Shown one piece after another: positions 17,384 to 26,338 of a stretch of 64,000 nt of DNA (positions within the stretch are counted from its first letter, which is position 1; the number at the start of each line of letters is the position of its first letter). The notes below the pieces were generated by a model. It worked only from the letters and a program-made list of their open reading frames with translations, was not told the origin of the DNA and did no database searches. Location: assembly GCF_030756675.1 (NCBI RefSeq), contig NZ_JAVBXD010000002.1:1-64000 (forward strand), in the 5' to 3' direction. The stretch comes from Bacillus multifaciens. Its GTDB lineage: Bacteria > Bacillota > Bacilli > Bacillales > Bacillaceae_G. Both the position numbers and the translations under genes were made by a program.

Positions 17384-17614
17384 ATGTTATTTGCTAGTAT
17401 TGCACTTTGTTACTTTCTCATTATGATTCCAATTCAATACTCCTATATATCTGGTTTGAAAGAACGAATGAAAAGAACAGGCCTTACGCAAAATGAGTTA
17501 TATGAAAAGATGTCATTTGAAGAAGAACAGGCGCATTTCAATTTACAAGGAAACTTGTTTAACTTACCGTCGGCTCTTGTTGCGAGTTATATATATAAAT
17601 TGCGTCATCGGTAA
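17384..17614 (+). CDS. Small membrane-anchored protein, DUF3949-like
   Basis: A 76-residue protein with one N-terminal hydrophobic segment (MLFASIALCYFLIMIPIQY) and a polar, helical remainder containing RTGLTQNELYEKMSFEEEQ. It resembles DUF3949 proteins, though the name is given from memory. AAAGGG nine bases upstream favours the ATG at 17384 over nearby TTG and ATG codons. Function unknown. Confidence 0.7.
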   Translation: MLFASIALCYFLIMIPIQYSYISGLKERMKRTGLTQNELYEKMSFEEEQAHFNLQGNLFNLPSALVASYIYKLRHR

Positions 17615-17624
17615 TATAAAAAGA

Positions 17625-17677
17625 AGAAGGAGCTGACTCAAAAGACACATAAGTGCCTTTTGAGTCAGTCCTTCTTT
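17625..17677 (+). terminator. Strong terminator hairpin
   Basis: Long arms around GACTCAAAAG...CTTTTGAGTC, extended by GAAGGA/TCCTTC, ending in CTTCTTT. It ends the DUF3949-like gene. Confidence 0.75.
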
Positions 17678-17680
17678 CCG

Positions 17681-17800
17681 TTATCGACCGTTCTTTGCAA
17701 TATATCGGCGCTTTTCACGATATATCGACCGCTCCTTAGAATATATCGGCGCTTCGACACGATATAAAGACCATTCGGTGATATTCGACATACAAGTAGT
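17681..17800. repeat. ~41-bp tandem repeat
   Basis: Two near-identical units, TATCGACCGTTCTTTG.AATAT-ATCGGCGCTT and TATCGACCGCTCCTTAG.AATAT-ATCGGCGCTT, at 17682-17720 and 17722-17762. A more degenerate third unit follows. Each unit itself contains related halves built on ATATATCG. It is non-coding, in the gap between two hairpins; what it does is unknown. Confidence 0.65.
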
Positions 17801-17834
17801 CGATCCGCTGAGCTGAATCATACCGAAAAGTGAA

Positions 17835-17878
17835 AGGAGTTGACTAAAAAATGGACTTTTTAGTCAACTCCTTTTTTA
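17835..17878. terminator. Hairpin terminator
   Basis: Perfect arms GGAGTTGACTAAAAA/TTTTTAGTCAACTCC followed by TTTTTTATT. It abuts the acetyltransferase relic. Confidence 0.75.
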
Positions 17879-18080
17879 TTGAATAGTAATGCCAAACTCA
17901 CGCAAAGTAAGAACGTGAAAAGTTTGCATATCAATGGACGTTTTCGTTTTGGATAATGCTCATATTTTCAAATGGTATATGCTTCGCAAATTGAGATTGT
18001 AACGTACAAATATCTTCAAAAGTTACATCTTGTTTTTCATATTGAATCCGGTTGAAAAAATCGTTTAGAAAGGTGTTCAT
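17876..18080 (-). pseudogene. Arylamine N-acetyltransferase remnant
   Basis: An ATG at 18080 with GAGAGGAA upstream opens a 49-codon frame, MNTFLNDFFNRIQYEKQ.. to PFENMSIIQNENVH, then stops. FFxRI near the start and the PFEN motif match the N terminus of arylamine N-acetyltransferases. The next ~55 bp encode MQTFHVLTLREFGITIQ in another frame, possibly the former C terminus. The catalytic Cys-His-Asp region is gone, so roughly 200 codons were deleted. The relic keeps a good ribosome-binding site and might still make a short peptide. Confidence 0.55.
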
Positions 18081-18094
18081 TTCCTCTCACCTCA

Positions 18095-18397
18095 TTATTT
18101 TTGTAACTGCTCAGCTTCCTCAATCGCAAGCGGTAAGAAATGTTTATATTGGCGAATGCCGTTGTAGATGCTAGCGCCCCCAACGATTACAAATAAAACG
18201 CCAACGATAATACGCGCCGTTGAAATTTCTAGGAAAAATTGATTTACGCCAAATAAGGCAACAAATAACCCGAGTGCAATGGCTGATTTTCCTGCAAGCC
18301 ATCCTTTCTCCATAGAACGGTTTGTACGAAAATATTTTGTTTTGTAGAAGAGATACAACATAAATGTAACGATAATACAAAAGACTAATACTGGCAT
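18095..18397 (-). CDS. ytpI: YtpI family membrane protein
   Basis: A 100-residue membrane protein with three hydrophobic segments (residues ~2-18, 35-55, 60-80) and a cytosolic C-terminal tail. Length, topology and its place beside nrnA match YtpI of B. subtilis, a protein of unknown function. It is transcribed away from nrnA. Confidence 0.85.
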   Translation of the reverse strand: MPVLVFCIIVTFMLYLFYKTKYFRTNRSMEKGWLAGKSAIALGLFVALFGVNQFFLEISTARIIVGVLFVIVGGASIYNGIRQYKHFLPLAIEEAEQLQK

Positions 18398-18513
18398 GAC
18401 CTCAATCCCCCATCTATTAGCATGTTATTTCTTTATTGTAATTCAATTCTGTCCCTGTATGAAGTGTTTTGAGCTATAATAGGAATAAATTGGCCGAAAG
18501 GGAGATGTTACAT

Positions 18514-19446
18514 ATGCATGAGAAAATTTTAGGAGCAATTAAGCAATTTGATACAATTATTATCCATCGCCACGTTCGTCCAGATCCAGATGCATTAGGT
18601 TCGCAGTGTGGCCTTGGTACGATGCTGCAAGAGTCGTTTCCAGAGAAGAAGATTTATATGGTAGGATACAACGAACCGTCTTTAGCGTACTTACGCGTAA
18701 TGGATGAAATTGATGATGCTACGTATGAAGAGGCACTTGTCATTGTTTGTGATACAGCAAACCAAGAGCGTGTTTGCGATCAGCGTTATACAAAAGGAAA
18801 GCAGTTAATTAAAATTGACCATCATCCGAATGAAGATCCGTACGGTGATATTGTTTGGGTAGATACAACATCTAGTTCTACAAGTGAACTGATTTATGAA
18901 TTTTACTTATATGGTAAGGATAAAGGGTTAACGTTATCAAAAGAAGCGGCACGTCTTATTTTAGCTGGTATCGTTGGTGATACAGGACGTTTCTTATTCC
19001 CAAGCACATCTGCTAAAACACTTCGTTATGCATCTGAGCTTGTGGGAATGGGCGTTGAATTCCCAGCATTATATGATGAAATGTATAAAACGAATGAGCG
19101 TATTGCACGCTTAAATGGTCATATCTTACAAAACTTTACGATGACTGAAGAAGGCGCAGCATACGTTAAGTTAACAAAAGAAGTATTAAAGCAATTTGAT
19201 GTGCTTCCGAATCAGGCTTCAGGCGTTGTTGGAGCGCTTGGAAATATTGAAGGATTAAAAGCGTGGGTGTTATTCTTAGAGGAAGAAGATGTGATTCGTG
19301 TTCGCCTTCGTTCAAAAGGACCAGTTATTAATACGTTAGCAATGCGATATAACGGCGGCGGGCATCCGATGGCGTCCGGAGCAAAAGCTTTTTCTTGGGA
19401 AGAAGCGGACCGTATTTTTGCAGACTTACGTGAATTATGTAAATAA
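18514..19446 (+). CDS. nrnA: NanoRNase / pAp phosphatase NrnA
   Basis: A 310-residue DHH-DHHA1 phosphoesterase that degrades 2-5-nt RNAs to mononucleotides and dephosphorylates 3'-phosphoadenosine 5'-phosphate. Motifs: RPDPDALGS (D24, D26), IDHHP (D102-H104) and the DHHA1 loop GGGHPMASGA near the C terminus. An upstream-extended frame exists, but AAAGGGAG nine bases before the ATG at 18514 decides the start. It plays the role of oligoribonuclease in Bacillus. Terminator at 19448-19477. Confidence 0.95.
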   Translation: MHEKILGAIKQFDTIIIHRHVRPDPDALGSQCGLGTMLQESFPEKKIYMVGYNEPSLAYLRVMDEIDDATYEEALVIVCDTANQERVCDQRYTKGKQLIKIDHHPNEDPYGDIVWVDTTSSSTSELIYEFYLYGKDKGLTLSKEAARLILAGIVGDTGRFLFPSTSAKTLRYASELVGMGVEFPALYDEMYKTNERIARLNGHILQNFTMTEEGAAYVKLTKEVLKQFDVLPNQASGVVGALGNIEGLKAWVLFLEEEDVIRVRLRSKGPVINTLAMRYNGGGHPMASGAKAFSWEEADRIFADLRELCK

Positions 19447-19447
19447 G

Positions 19448-19480
19448 AAGAAAGGTAGAGGGAGCTCTACCTTTCTTGTT
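19448..19480. terminator. nrnA / ytrI bidirectional terminator
   Basis: Arms AAGAAAGGTAGAG/CTCTACCTTTCTT between convergent genes. Confidence 0.8.
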
Positions 19481-19967
19481 TTATTTTGACGCTAATTTCC
19501 AGTATGGTATCAAATGAAACAGTTTCGATTTCAAATCGATAGACACGGTCGTAATATTTATATACTTTATTCTCAATAACCTTCTTTAGTAGTTCTTTAT
19601 TGTTTGCGACGCTTTGAATGTTTTGGGTAAGCAAGTGGCGGAGATCATCGCGAATAGAAGTTTGTAATGTTTCCACTGTTAGCGTGTCTAAATTGTATTT
19701 TTCGTTATTTACAATCTCAATTTCAATTTCTTGAATGGTTAACAATTTTTTGTTTTTTTCATTTTCTTTTTTTTGATCTTCAATCAGTACGTGTAAATCA
19801 TCTGTTAGTTTTTTAATTATCGTTTGTTGTTTTTCGAGTGTTTTTGTTTGCTCTTCTTGAAATACGCCATATATGTACAAAAAAATAATCCAGCTCAAAA
19901 TCCCGCCCACAGCAGCACCGCCTAAAAAGAGTTTCCATCTATTAGAGACAGAGCTGGGGACTTTCAT
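19467..19967 (-). CDS. ytrI: Sporulation membrane protein YtrI
   Basis: A 166-residue protein with one transmembrane helix (residues ~11-33) and a long charged coiled-coil-like stretch (EEQTKTLEKQQTIIKKL...), then a small domain. Its order after ytrH and its length match YtrI, made in the mother cell under sigma-E and needed for efficient sporulation in B. subtilis. The ATG overlaps the ytrH stop (ATGA) and has CAGGAG upstream, so the genes are coupled. Confidence 0.88.
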   Translation of the reverse strand: MKVPSSVSNRWKLFLGGAAVGGILSWIIFLYIYGVFQEEQTKTLEKQQTIIKKLTDDLHVLIEDQKKENEKNKKLLTIQEIEIEIVNNEKYNLDTLTVETLQTSIRDDLRHLLTQNIQSVANNKELLKKVIENKVYKYYDRVYRFEIETVSFDTILEISVKIKQER

Positions 19968-20299
19968 ATGTGCTCCTGTGTAATCCATTTAATAATTGTA
20001 AGACCCGTTTGCATACCGCCTGTAGCGAAGAAAATAAGGAGAATTTGTTTCACAATATCTTTTGTATCTCCTCCAAAAAAGCTGCGTTCAAAGCTATAAA
20101 ATGTATCGAAAGTTCCGCCAATGGCAGCGACGAGAGCCCAAATTCGCAAGTTCTCTGCAAATTGTGTAATCATTGTGAGCGGTGGTTTTCCTACTAAAAA
20201 AGCACCGATTCCGCCAATTAATGATCCGCCAATCATAACACCAAGAGCGATAAAATAACTTGTAATGAGAAGAGAGAAAAAGCTTTGGTTCACTTCCAT
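19964..20299 (-). CDS. ytrH: Sporulation membrane protein YtrH
   Basis: A 111-residue membrane protein with three to four hydrophobic segments and the motif SYFIALGVMIGGSLIGG near its N terminus, as in YtrH. Three ATG codons are in a row; AAAGGAGA is best spaced for the third (20299). It is the first gene of the ytrHI sporulation operon. Its promoter region borders the composite bcr1 repeat. Confidence 0.88.
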   Translation of the reverse strand: MEVNQSFFSLLITSYFIALGVMIGGSLIGGIGAFLVGKPPLTMITQFAENLRIWALVAAIGGTFDTFYSFERSFFGGDTKDIVKQILLIFFATGGMQTGLTIIKWITQEHI

Positions 20300-20316
20300 C
20301 ATCATTCTCCTTTCTT

Positions 20317-20686
20317 TTCATCCCGCTATTCGCGGGCAGTAATACTCCCACCTCAAAATTCAGCGAAAGCAATGTCCAGTTCCAGTGGCTAGAATGTTCG
20401 GTGGCTTCGCTTCGTCCTACGAGGTAAAAAACACCTCTGCGTCAGAAGCTCCATCCCCCTCCCATTCTGGACGAGCCACTTCCACATTTCTTTGTTGTCC
20501 AGTTCCAGTGGCTAGAATGTTCGGTGGCTTCGGTTCTTCCTACGAGGTAAAAAGCACCTCTACGTCAGAAGCTCCATCCCCTTCACATTCTGGACGAGCC
20601 ACTTCTGCTTTTCTTAAGAAGTTAGGTGGGAGATAAACTGCCCGTAAAAGCCCGATTGGTGAGGGCTGATTAAAGTTTCACTGTAT
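20317..20686 (+). repeat. bcr1 repeat interrupted by two 123-bp tandem copies of another repeat
   Basis: Outer parts match the bcr1 copy at 9337-9497: CCCGCTATTCGCGGGCAGT and CTCCCACCTCAAAATTCAGC on the left, GAAGTTAGGTGGGAG and AACTGCCCGT with CCCGATTGG on the right. Between CAGCGAAAGCAA and GAAGTTAGG lie two direct copies (20374-20496, 20497-20616) that start GTCCAGTTCCAGTGGC and contain GTAAAA.ACACCTCT and CATTCTGGACGAGCCACTT. The flanking TTTAT motifs are degenerate (TTCAT, TGTAT). It fills the ytrH-dnaE gap. Confidence 0.85.
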
Positions 20687-20768
20687 GTATATGGACAAAG
20701 AAGGGGAAGTATGTTTTGATTTCACGTATAATAGGAAGTAGTCAAATAGGTAAAGAGAGGGTATAAAA

Positions 20769-23700
20769 GTGAAGTTTGTGCATTTACAATGTCAAACCGT
20801 TTATAGTTTATTGAAAAGTGCTTGTAAAATAGATGAGCTTGTTCATCAAGCGAAAGAACTTGGATTTTCAGCATTAGCAATTACAGATGAAAATACGATG
20901 TATGGTGTGATACCGTTTTATAAAGCTTGTAAAAAAGCGGGGATTCAGCCGATTATCGGTTTAACAGCTTCCATATGGAATGAAGAAGAGGAGCAGTCTT
21001 ATCCGCTTGTTTTACTGGCTGAAAATGAAACTGGGTATCGGAATTTACTTAAAATTTCTAGCAGCATTATGACAAAGTCAAAAGAGGGTATTCCAAAGAA
21101 ATGGCTTACGCGTTATGCAGGGGGATTAATTGCGATTTCTCCAGGAAAAGATGGGGAAATTGAAAAGCTTTTATTGCAAGGAAAATATGAGGCTGCTGCG
21201 GAAGTAGCAAATATGTATAAAAATATATTTGCCAGCTTTTATATAAGTGTGCAGCACCATGCCGTTCAAGAGGAAGTGTTGCTTCAAGAAGAGCTTCTAC
21301 CATTTGCGCAGCAACTTGAGATTCCGCTTGTAGCAACAAATGATATTCGTTATGTAAAACAAAATGATGCAATTGTGCAGGAGTGTTTATTATCTGTTCA
21401 TAATGGGACAAAAATGACTGATTCGGACAGACCACGCCTGCAGACTGATCAATACTATATGAAATCAGCATCTGAAATGGAGGCGTTATTTGCCTCAATG
21501 CCAGAAGCGATTCAAAACACATTACGTATTGCGGAGTGCTGCCGTGTAGAAATACTGTTTCATACAAATCAATTGCCGAAGTTTCCAGTACCAACAAATG
21601 AATCATCTGATCAATTTTTACGCCGCCTTTGTGAAGAAGGATTGAATACGCGTTATGAAACTGTGACCGATGTGCATAAAGTGCGTTTAAATCATGAGCT
21701 ACATACCATTTCTCGGATGGGATTTAGTGATTATTTTCTTATCGTATGGGACTTTATGAAATACGCTCACGAGCAGCGTATTTTAACAGGGCCAGGCCGT
21801 GGTTCGGCAGCTGGGTCACTTGTATCTTACGTGCTGGAAATTACAGACATCGACCCGATTCAATACAATTTACTATTTGAACGTTTCTTAAATCCAGAGC
21901 GCGTTACACTTCCTGATATCGATATTGATTTTCCAGATATTCGCCGCGATGAAATGATTCGTTATGTGAAAAATAAGTACGGAGAACTGCGCGTGGCTCA
22001 AATTGTAACGTTTGGAACACTTGCAGCAAAAGCGGCAATTCGTGATATTGCAAGAGTAATGGGACTGCCGCCAAATGAAATTGATATTTTTTCAAAACAT
22101 ATTCCGTCTAAAGTTGGGATTACATTGGAAGAAGCTTACGCAGAATCGCCATCATTACAAAGTTATCTACAAAGTAACCTAATTTTTCAAAGGGTATTTG
22201 ATATTGCAAAGCGTGTAGAAGGATTGCCGCGTCATACGTCTATTCATGCCGCCGGAGTGATTATGAGTGAAGAGCCGCTTACAAATAGTGTTGCCATTCA
22301 ATCAGGCCACGATGATGTATACGTCACGCAATATCCAGCAGAAGTATTAGAAGAACTTGGTCTGTTAAAAATGGATTTTCTTGGTCTGCGTAATTTAACA
22401 TTGCTTGAAAATATTCGCATGTTTATTGCGAAGACAACAGGGACAAGTTTAGATATACGGAAATTGCCTCTTCAAGATGCAAATACATTTGCACTCCTTG
22501 GACGAGGGGATACGACAGGAATTTTTCAACTCGAATCAAGTGGAATGCGGAATGTTCTGCGTTCGCTAAAACCGAATGAGTTTGAAGATATTGTTGCGGT
22601 TAACGCATTATATCGCCCAGGACCGATGGAGCAAATACCAGTTTTTATTGATTCGAAACATGGGAAACGTGCCATTCATTATTTACATCCTGATTTGAAA
22701 CCAATTTTAGAAAATACGTATGGTGTTATCGTTTATCAAGAGCAAATTATGCAAATTGCCTCTCGTTTAGCGGGATTTTCTCTTGGTGAGGCTGACTTAT
22801 TACGCCGCGCCGTAAGTAAGAAAAATCGTGATATTTTAGATGAAGAGCGCGCGCACTTTGTGAAAGGGTGCTTGCAAAATGGATATGATGAAGAGACTGC
22901 CCAGCAAATTTATGATTTAATTGTTCGGTTTGCCAATTATGGATTTAACCGAAGTCATGCAGTTGCTTATAGTATGATTGGATATCAGCTCGCTTATTTA
23001 AAAGCAAATTATCCGCTTCAGTTTATGACAGCGTTATTATCAAGCGCAATTGGAAATGAAGAGAAGATTGTACAATATGTCAGGGAAACGAAGCGGAAAG
23101 GGTTCCACGTTTTACCGCCGTCTCTTCATAAGAGCAGTTATGAGTTCCAAGTGGAAGGAAATGCAATTCGGTATAGTTTACTTGCAATTCGTAATGTAGG
23201 GATGGCGACGGTAAATGCTGTAATTGAAGAAAGAAATAAAAAACCATTTCAAGATTTATTTGAGTTTTGTTTGCGCATGCCGGCAAAATTTGTGACAGAT
23301 CGCAATTTAGATACGATGATTTGGGCCGGTTGTTTTGATGATTTTAACGTTTCGCGTCCCGCCTTATTTAACAGTATTAAAGGTGCGTTAGAATACGCGA
23401 GTTTAGCAAAGGAAATTGGTGAGGAGCTTGTGCCGAAGTCAGAGTATGCCGGGGAGGCAGAGCTAACTTTTATAGAGCAGTTAAATAAGGAAAAAGAAAC
23501 ACTAGGGTTTTATTTAACAAGTTATCCAACTGCACAGTACACAAAGCTTGTTAAGGAATTGGAAATCCCAACACTTGCAGGGGCGATGAAGCAGCAAAGA
23601 AAAGTACAGCGGGTCATTGTATATTTGACAAATATAAAAGTAATTCGGACGAAAAAATTACAAAAGATGGCGTTTATCACGTTCTGTGATCAAAATCATG

Positions 23701-24098
23701 AAATGGAAGGGGTTGTATTTCCTGAAACGTATATCCATTTTGCGGAGCGATTACAAGAAGGAGAAATTGTTTTAATAGAAGGAACAATTGAAAAGCGAAA
23801 CAATAAGCTCCAATGGATTGTAAATGGTTTGTATCCGTTAGAGGAGATGGATACTTACGAGGAAATGAAAGATGCTTCTATTTACGTGAAAATACCATCA
23901 CAGTATGAAAAAAGGCTGTTAAGCAATGTCACCAAAATATTGTTTAACTATTCAGGTTTTGCGAAAGTACTAATTTATTATGAAAAAGAGCATAAGATGG
24001 TACAATTATCTCGTAACTTATCCATTCATCCAAGTGAAGAATGTTTACAAGCGCTTTATGAGATAGTCGGCAAGGAAAATGTCGTTGTAAAAATATAA
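20769..24098 (+). CDS. dnaE: DNA polymerase III alpha subunit DnaE
   Basis: An 1109-residue error-prone replicative polymerase of the C family; in Bacillus it works beside PolC, extending primers on the lagging strand. The N-terminal PHP domain (about 1-200) is followed by the polymerase core with GPGRGSAAGSLVSY (~340) and the catalytic aspartates in PDIDIDFPD (~381-388). A helix-hairpin-helix region and a C-terminal OB fold (~990-1070) complete it. No proofreading domain. GTG start after GAGAGGG. Confidence 0.97.
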   Translation: MKFVHLQCQTVYSLLKSACKIDELVHQAKELGFSALAITDENTMYGVIPFYKACKKAGIQPIIGLTASIWNEEEEQSYPLVLLAENETGYRNLLKISSSIMTKSKEGIPKKWLTRYAGGLIAISPGKDGEIEKLLLQGKYEAAAEVANMYKNIFASFYISVQHHAVQEEVLLQEELLPFAQQLEIPLVATNDIRYVKQNDAIVQECLLSVHNGTKMTDSDRPRLQTDQYYMKSASEMEALFASMPEAIQNTLRIAECCRVEILFHTNQLPKFPVPTNESSDQFLRRLCEEGLNTRYETVTDVHKVRLNHELHTISRMGFSDYFLIVWDFMKYAHEQRILTGPGRGSAAGSLVSYVLEITDIDPIQYNLLFERFLNPERVTLPDIDIDFPDIRRDEMIRYVKNKYGELRVAQIVTFGTLAAKAAIRDIARVMGLPPNEIDIFSKHIPSKVGITLEEAYAESPSLQSYLQSNLIFQRVFDIAKRVEGLPRHTSIHAAGVIMSEEPLTNSVAIQSGHDDVYVTQYPAEVLEELGLLKMDFLGLRNLTLLENIRMFIAKTTGTSLDIRKLPLQDANTFALLGRGDTTGIFQLESSGMRNVLRSLKPNEFEDIVAVNALYRPGPMEQIPVFIDSKHGKRAIHYLHPDLKPILENTYGVIVYQEQIMQIASRLAGFSLGEADLLRRAVSKKNRDILDEERAHFVKGCLQNGYDEETAQQIYDLIVRFANYGFNRSHAVAYSMIGYQLAYLKANYPLQFMTALLSSAIGNEEKIVQYVRETKRKGFHVLPPSLHKSSYEFQVEGNAIRYSLLAIRNVGMATVNAVIEERNKKPFQDLFEFCLRMPAKFVTDRNLDTMIWAGCFDDFNVSRPALFNSIKGALEYASLAKEIGEELVPKSEYAGEAELTFIEQLNKEKETLGFYLTSYPTAQYTKLVKELEIPTLAGAMKQQRKVQRVIVYLTNIKVIRTKKLQKMAFITFCDQNHEMEGVVFPETYIHFAERLQEGEIVLIEGTIEKRNNKLQWIVNGLYPLEEMDTYEEMKDASIYVKIPSQYEKRLLSNVTKILFNYSGFAKVLIYYEKEHKMVQLSRNLSIHPSEECLQALYEIVGKENVVVKI

Positions 24099-24141
24099 TG
24101 GACAATTTCCTATCATTTCGATTATAGTAGTAATAGCATTT

Positions 24142-24154
24142 GTGGTCAGACCAC
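24142..24154. promoter_or_regulatory. FadR/GntR-type operator before the malic enzyme gene
   Basis: GTGGTCAGACCAC is a perfect palindrome of the TGGTNNGACCA type bound by FCD-class GntR regulators. It lies about 15 bp after a TATAGT -10-like box and 54 bp before the malic enzyme start. A GntR gene follows immediately downstream, so autogenous local control is likely. Confidence 0.6.
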
Positions 24155-24207
24155 TTTGGAGAATGAATAATGTAATGCAGCAAGAAAATATGAGGAGAGT
24201 GGATCAT

Positions 24208-25446
24208 TTGTCAACACTACGTGAGGAAGCACTTCACATGCATAGAGTGCATCAAGGAAAACTAGAAACAGTATCAAAAGTAAAGGTAGAAAATGCAAAA
24301 GATTTAAGTCTTGCGTATTCTCCAGGGGTTGCAGAACCATGTAAAGTTATTTATGACGATAAGAGCAAGGTATACGAATATACAATGAAGGGCAATATGG
24401 TAGCAGTTGTAACAGATGGAACGGCTGTATTAGGTCTTGGAAATATTGGACCGGAAGCATCACTTCCTGTTATGGAGGGTAAAGCTGTATTATTCAAGAG
24501 CTTTGCTGGTGTAGATGCATTTCCAATTGCGTTAAATACAAATGATGTAGATAAAATTGTTGAAACTGTAAAATTAATGGAGCCAACTTTTGGCGGCGTA
24601 AACTTAGAAGATATTGCAGCACCAAACTGCTTTATTATTGAAGAGCGTTTGAAAAAAGAAACAAACATTCCTGTATTCCACGATGACCAGCACGGAACAG
24701 CAATTGTAACAGTAGCGGGTCTTGTGAATGCATTAAAGCTAGTTGGAAAGAAAATGTCTGATATTAAAGTTGTTGCAAACGGTGCTGGCGCAGCGGGTAT
24801 TGCAATTATTAAGCTTTTATATCGCTACGGTGTACGCGACATTGTTATGTGCGATACGAAAGGTGCGATTTTTGAAGGACGCCCTGTCGGTATGAATCCT
24901 GTGAAAAATGAAGTAGCAAAATACACGAATAAAAATCGTGTAGAAGGTTCATTAGCAGAAGTGATTCAAGGTGCAGATGTGTTCATCGGTGTATCTGCAG
25001 AAGGTGCATTAACAGAAGAAATGGTTCGTTCTATGAACAATGATGCAATTATCTTTGCGATGGCGAATCCAAATCCAGAAATTATGCCAGACATGGCAAA
25101 AGCAGCTGGAGCGGCAGTTGTAGGTACGGGGCGTTCGGATTTCCCAAACCAAGTAAACAACGTGTTAGCTTTCCCTGGTATTTTCCGCGGTGCTCTTGAT
25201 GTACATGCAACGCAAATTAATGAAGAAATGAAAGTGGCAGCAGTACAAGCTATTGCTGAACTTGTATCAGAAGAAGAGTTAAATGCTAATTATATTATTC
25301 CAGCTCCATTCGATGCACGCGTAGCACCGCAAGTAGCAGCGTATGTTGCAAAGGCTGCGATGGAAACAGGTGTTGCTCGCCGTCAAGTTGATCCGCAGGA
25401 AATAGCTGAAAGAACGAGAAATCTAGCGATTATCGGCAAAGAATAA
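24208..25446 (+). CDS. NAD(P)-dependent malic enzyme, YtsJ-like
   Basis: A 412-residue malic enzyme that decarboxylates malate to pyruvate and makes NAD(P)H. The N-terminal catalytic domain has SLAYSPGVAEPC (~30-42) and the metal-binding FHDDQHGTA (~155-163). A Rossmann motif, ANGAGAAG, follows at ~190. TTG at 24208 with GGAGAG upstream gives the expected start STLREEALHMH; the longer frame is not needed. Length is close to B. subtilis YtsJ. It leads a two-gene unit with the GntR gene, behind a GntR-type operator. Confidence 0.92.
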   Translation: MSTLREEALHMHRVHQGKLETVSKVKVENAKDLSLAYSPGVAEPCKVIYDDKSKVYEYTMKGNMVAVVTDGTAVLGLGNIGPEASLPVMEGKAVLFKSFAGVDAFPIALNTNDVDKIVETVKLMEPTFGGVNLEDIAAPNCFIIEERLKKETNIPVFHDDQHGTAIVTVAGLVNALKLVGKKMSDIKVVANGAGAAGIAIIKLLYRYGVRDIVMCDTKGAIFEGRPVGMNPVKNEVAKYTNKNRVEGSLAEVIQGADVFIGVSAEGALTEEMVRSMNNDAIIFAMANPNPEIMPDMAKAAGAAVVGTGRSDFPNQVNNVLAFPGIFRGALDVHATQINEEMKVAAVQAIAELVSEEELNANYIIPAPFDARVAPQVAAYVAKAAMETGVARRQVDPQEIAERTRNLAIIGKE

Positions 25447-25460
25447 GCGAGGAATGTTCA

Positions 25461-26096
25461 TTGACATCATCACAAACAAAAGTATATCTAGAAATAGTGA
25501 AAAAAATCCGTTTGATCATACAAGAGGACGGACTGAAGGCGGGCGACCGCCTTCCATCTGAACGTGAGCTAAGTGCACGTTTAAATGTCGGACGCTCATC
25601 TGTTCGTGAAGCGCTCAGATCATTAGAACTAGTAGGTCTAATTGAAACACGGCGCGGTGAAGGGACGTTCATTCGAAACTTTTATGAAAACGGCCTGGTT
25701 CAATTAATTGCACCGTTCGTATTGCAAGATGAAAAGACACGGCGGGATTTGTTACAAATGAAAGAATTGCTTGAGAAAGACGCGATTCGTGTCTTATGTC
25801 AAACACAGGAAGAAAACAGCTTAAAGGCACTTCGTAACATTTTTTCTGATGAACAATCATCTATCGCAGTATTTCATCAAACTTTTCTAAAAACGCTTGT
25901 AGAACAAGTTGATAATTATTTAATGTATCGTGTTTGGATGATTGTACGTGACTACGCTTCGACGCTTTCTTGTGATGTTCATTTAAACGCGCGAGAGTTA
26001 CATGAAAAGCTATATATAGCATTACAGAATAAACAAGAACTAACAGCATTAGAGTTGTACGATGCAATAATGGGAAATATACAGTTTCATTTGTGA
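25461..26096 (+). CDS. GntR family (FadR/FCD) regulator
   Basis: A 211-residue regulator. The winged helix (about residues 8-73) contains GDRLPSERELSARLNVGRSS, typical of GntR. The C-terminal helical part fits a short FCD ligand domain; the usual metal-binding histidines are hard to place. TTG start with GAGGA. It lies 14 bp after the malic enzyme gene and likely controls it through GTGGTCAGACCAC; a keto- or hydroxy-acid effector is an inference. Confidence 0.88.
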   Translation: MTSSQTKVYLEIVKKIRLIIQEDGLKAGDRLPSERELSARLNVGRSSVREALRSLELVGLIETRRGEGTFIRNFYENGLVQLIAPFVLQDEKTRRDLLQMKELLEKDAIRVLCQTQEENSLKALRNIFSDEQSSIAVFHQTFLKTLVEQVDNYLMYRVWMIVRDYASTLSCDVHLNARELHEKLYIALQNKQELTALELYDAIMGNIQFHL

Positions 26097-26250
26097 GTTT
26101 ATCTTGCTTATACATGTATGAATAGGCAAGGTAAATGTTTACTTTATACAAAATTTGTCGAAATAACCATGACACGTTCTGACACAAATTCTGCAAGATA
26201 GCGTTTAAAGTTAAACGTAAAGAGACGGGTTATAAGGCAAATTGAGAAAA

Positions 26251-26295
26251 TAAGGCTAACACCAATTGATTTAGGTGTTAGCCCCATTTTCTTAC
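26251..26295 (+). terminator. Hairpin before accD
   Basis: Perfect arms GGCTAACACC/GGTGTTAGCC with a 10-nt loop, followed only by a short T stretch (CCATTTTCTT). It may end the malic enzyme-GntR transcript or act as an attenuator in front of accDA. Confidence 0.55.
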
Positions 26296-26338
26296 TCGTT
26301 AACCTTAGCTCTTTTATCACCTAAAGGAGGGTCAAACT

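Noticed and set aside
20385-20636. 83-codon ORF with two similar halves (MFGGFASSYEVK / MFGGFGSSYEVK)
   Set aside because: The repetition comes from the two 123-bp repeat units inside the bcr1 element; not a plausible gene.
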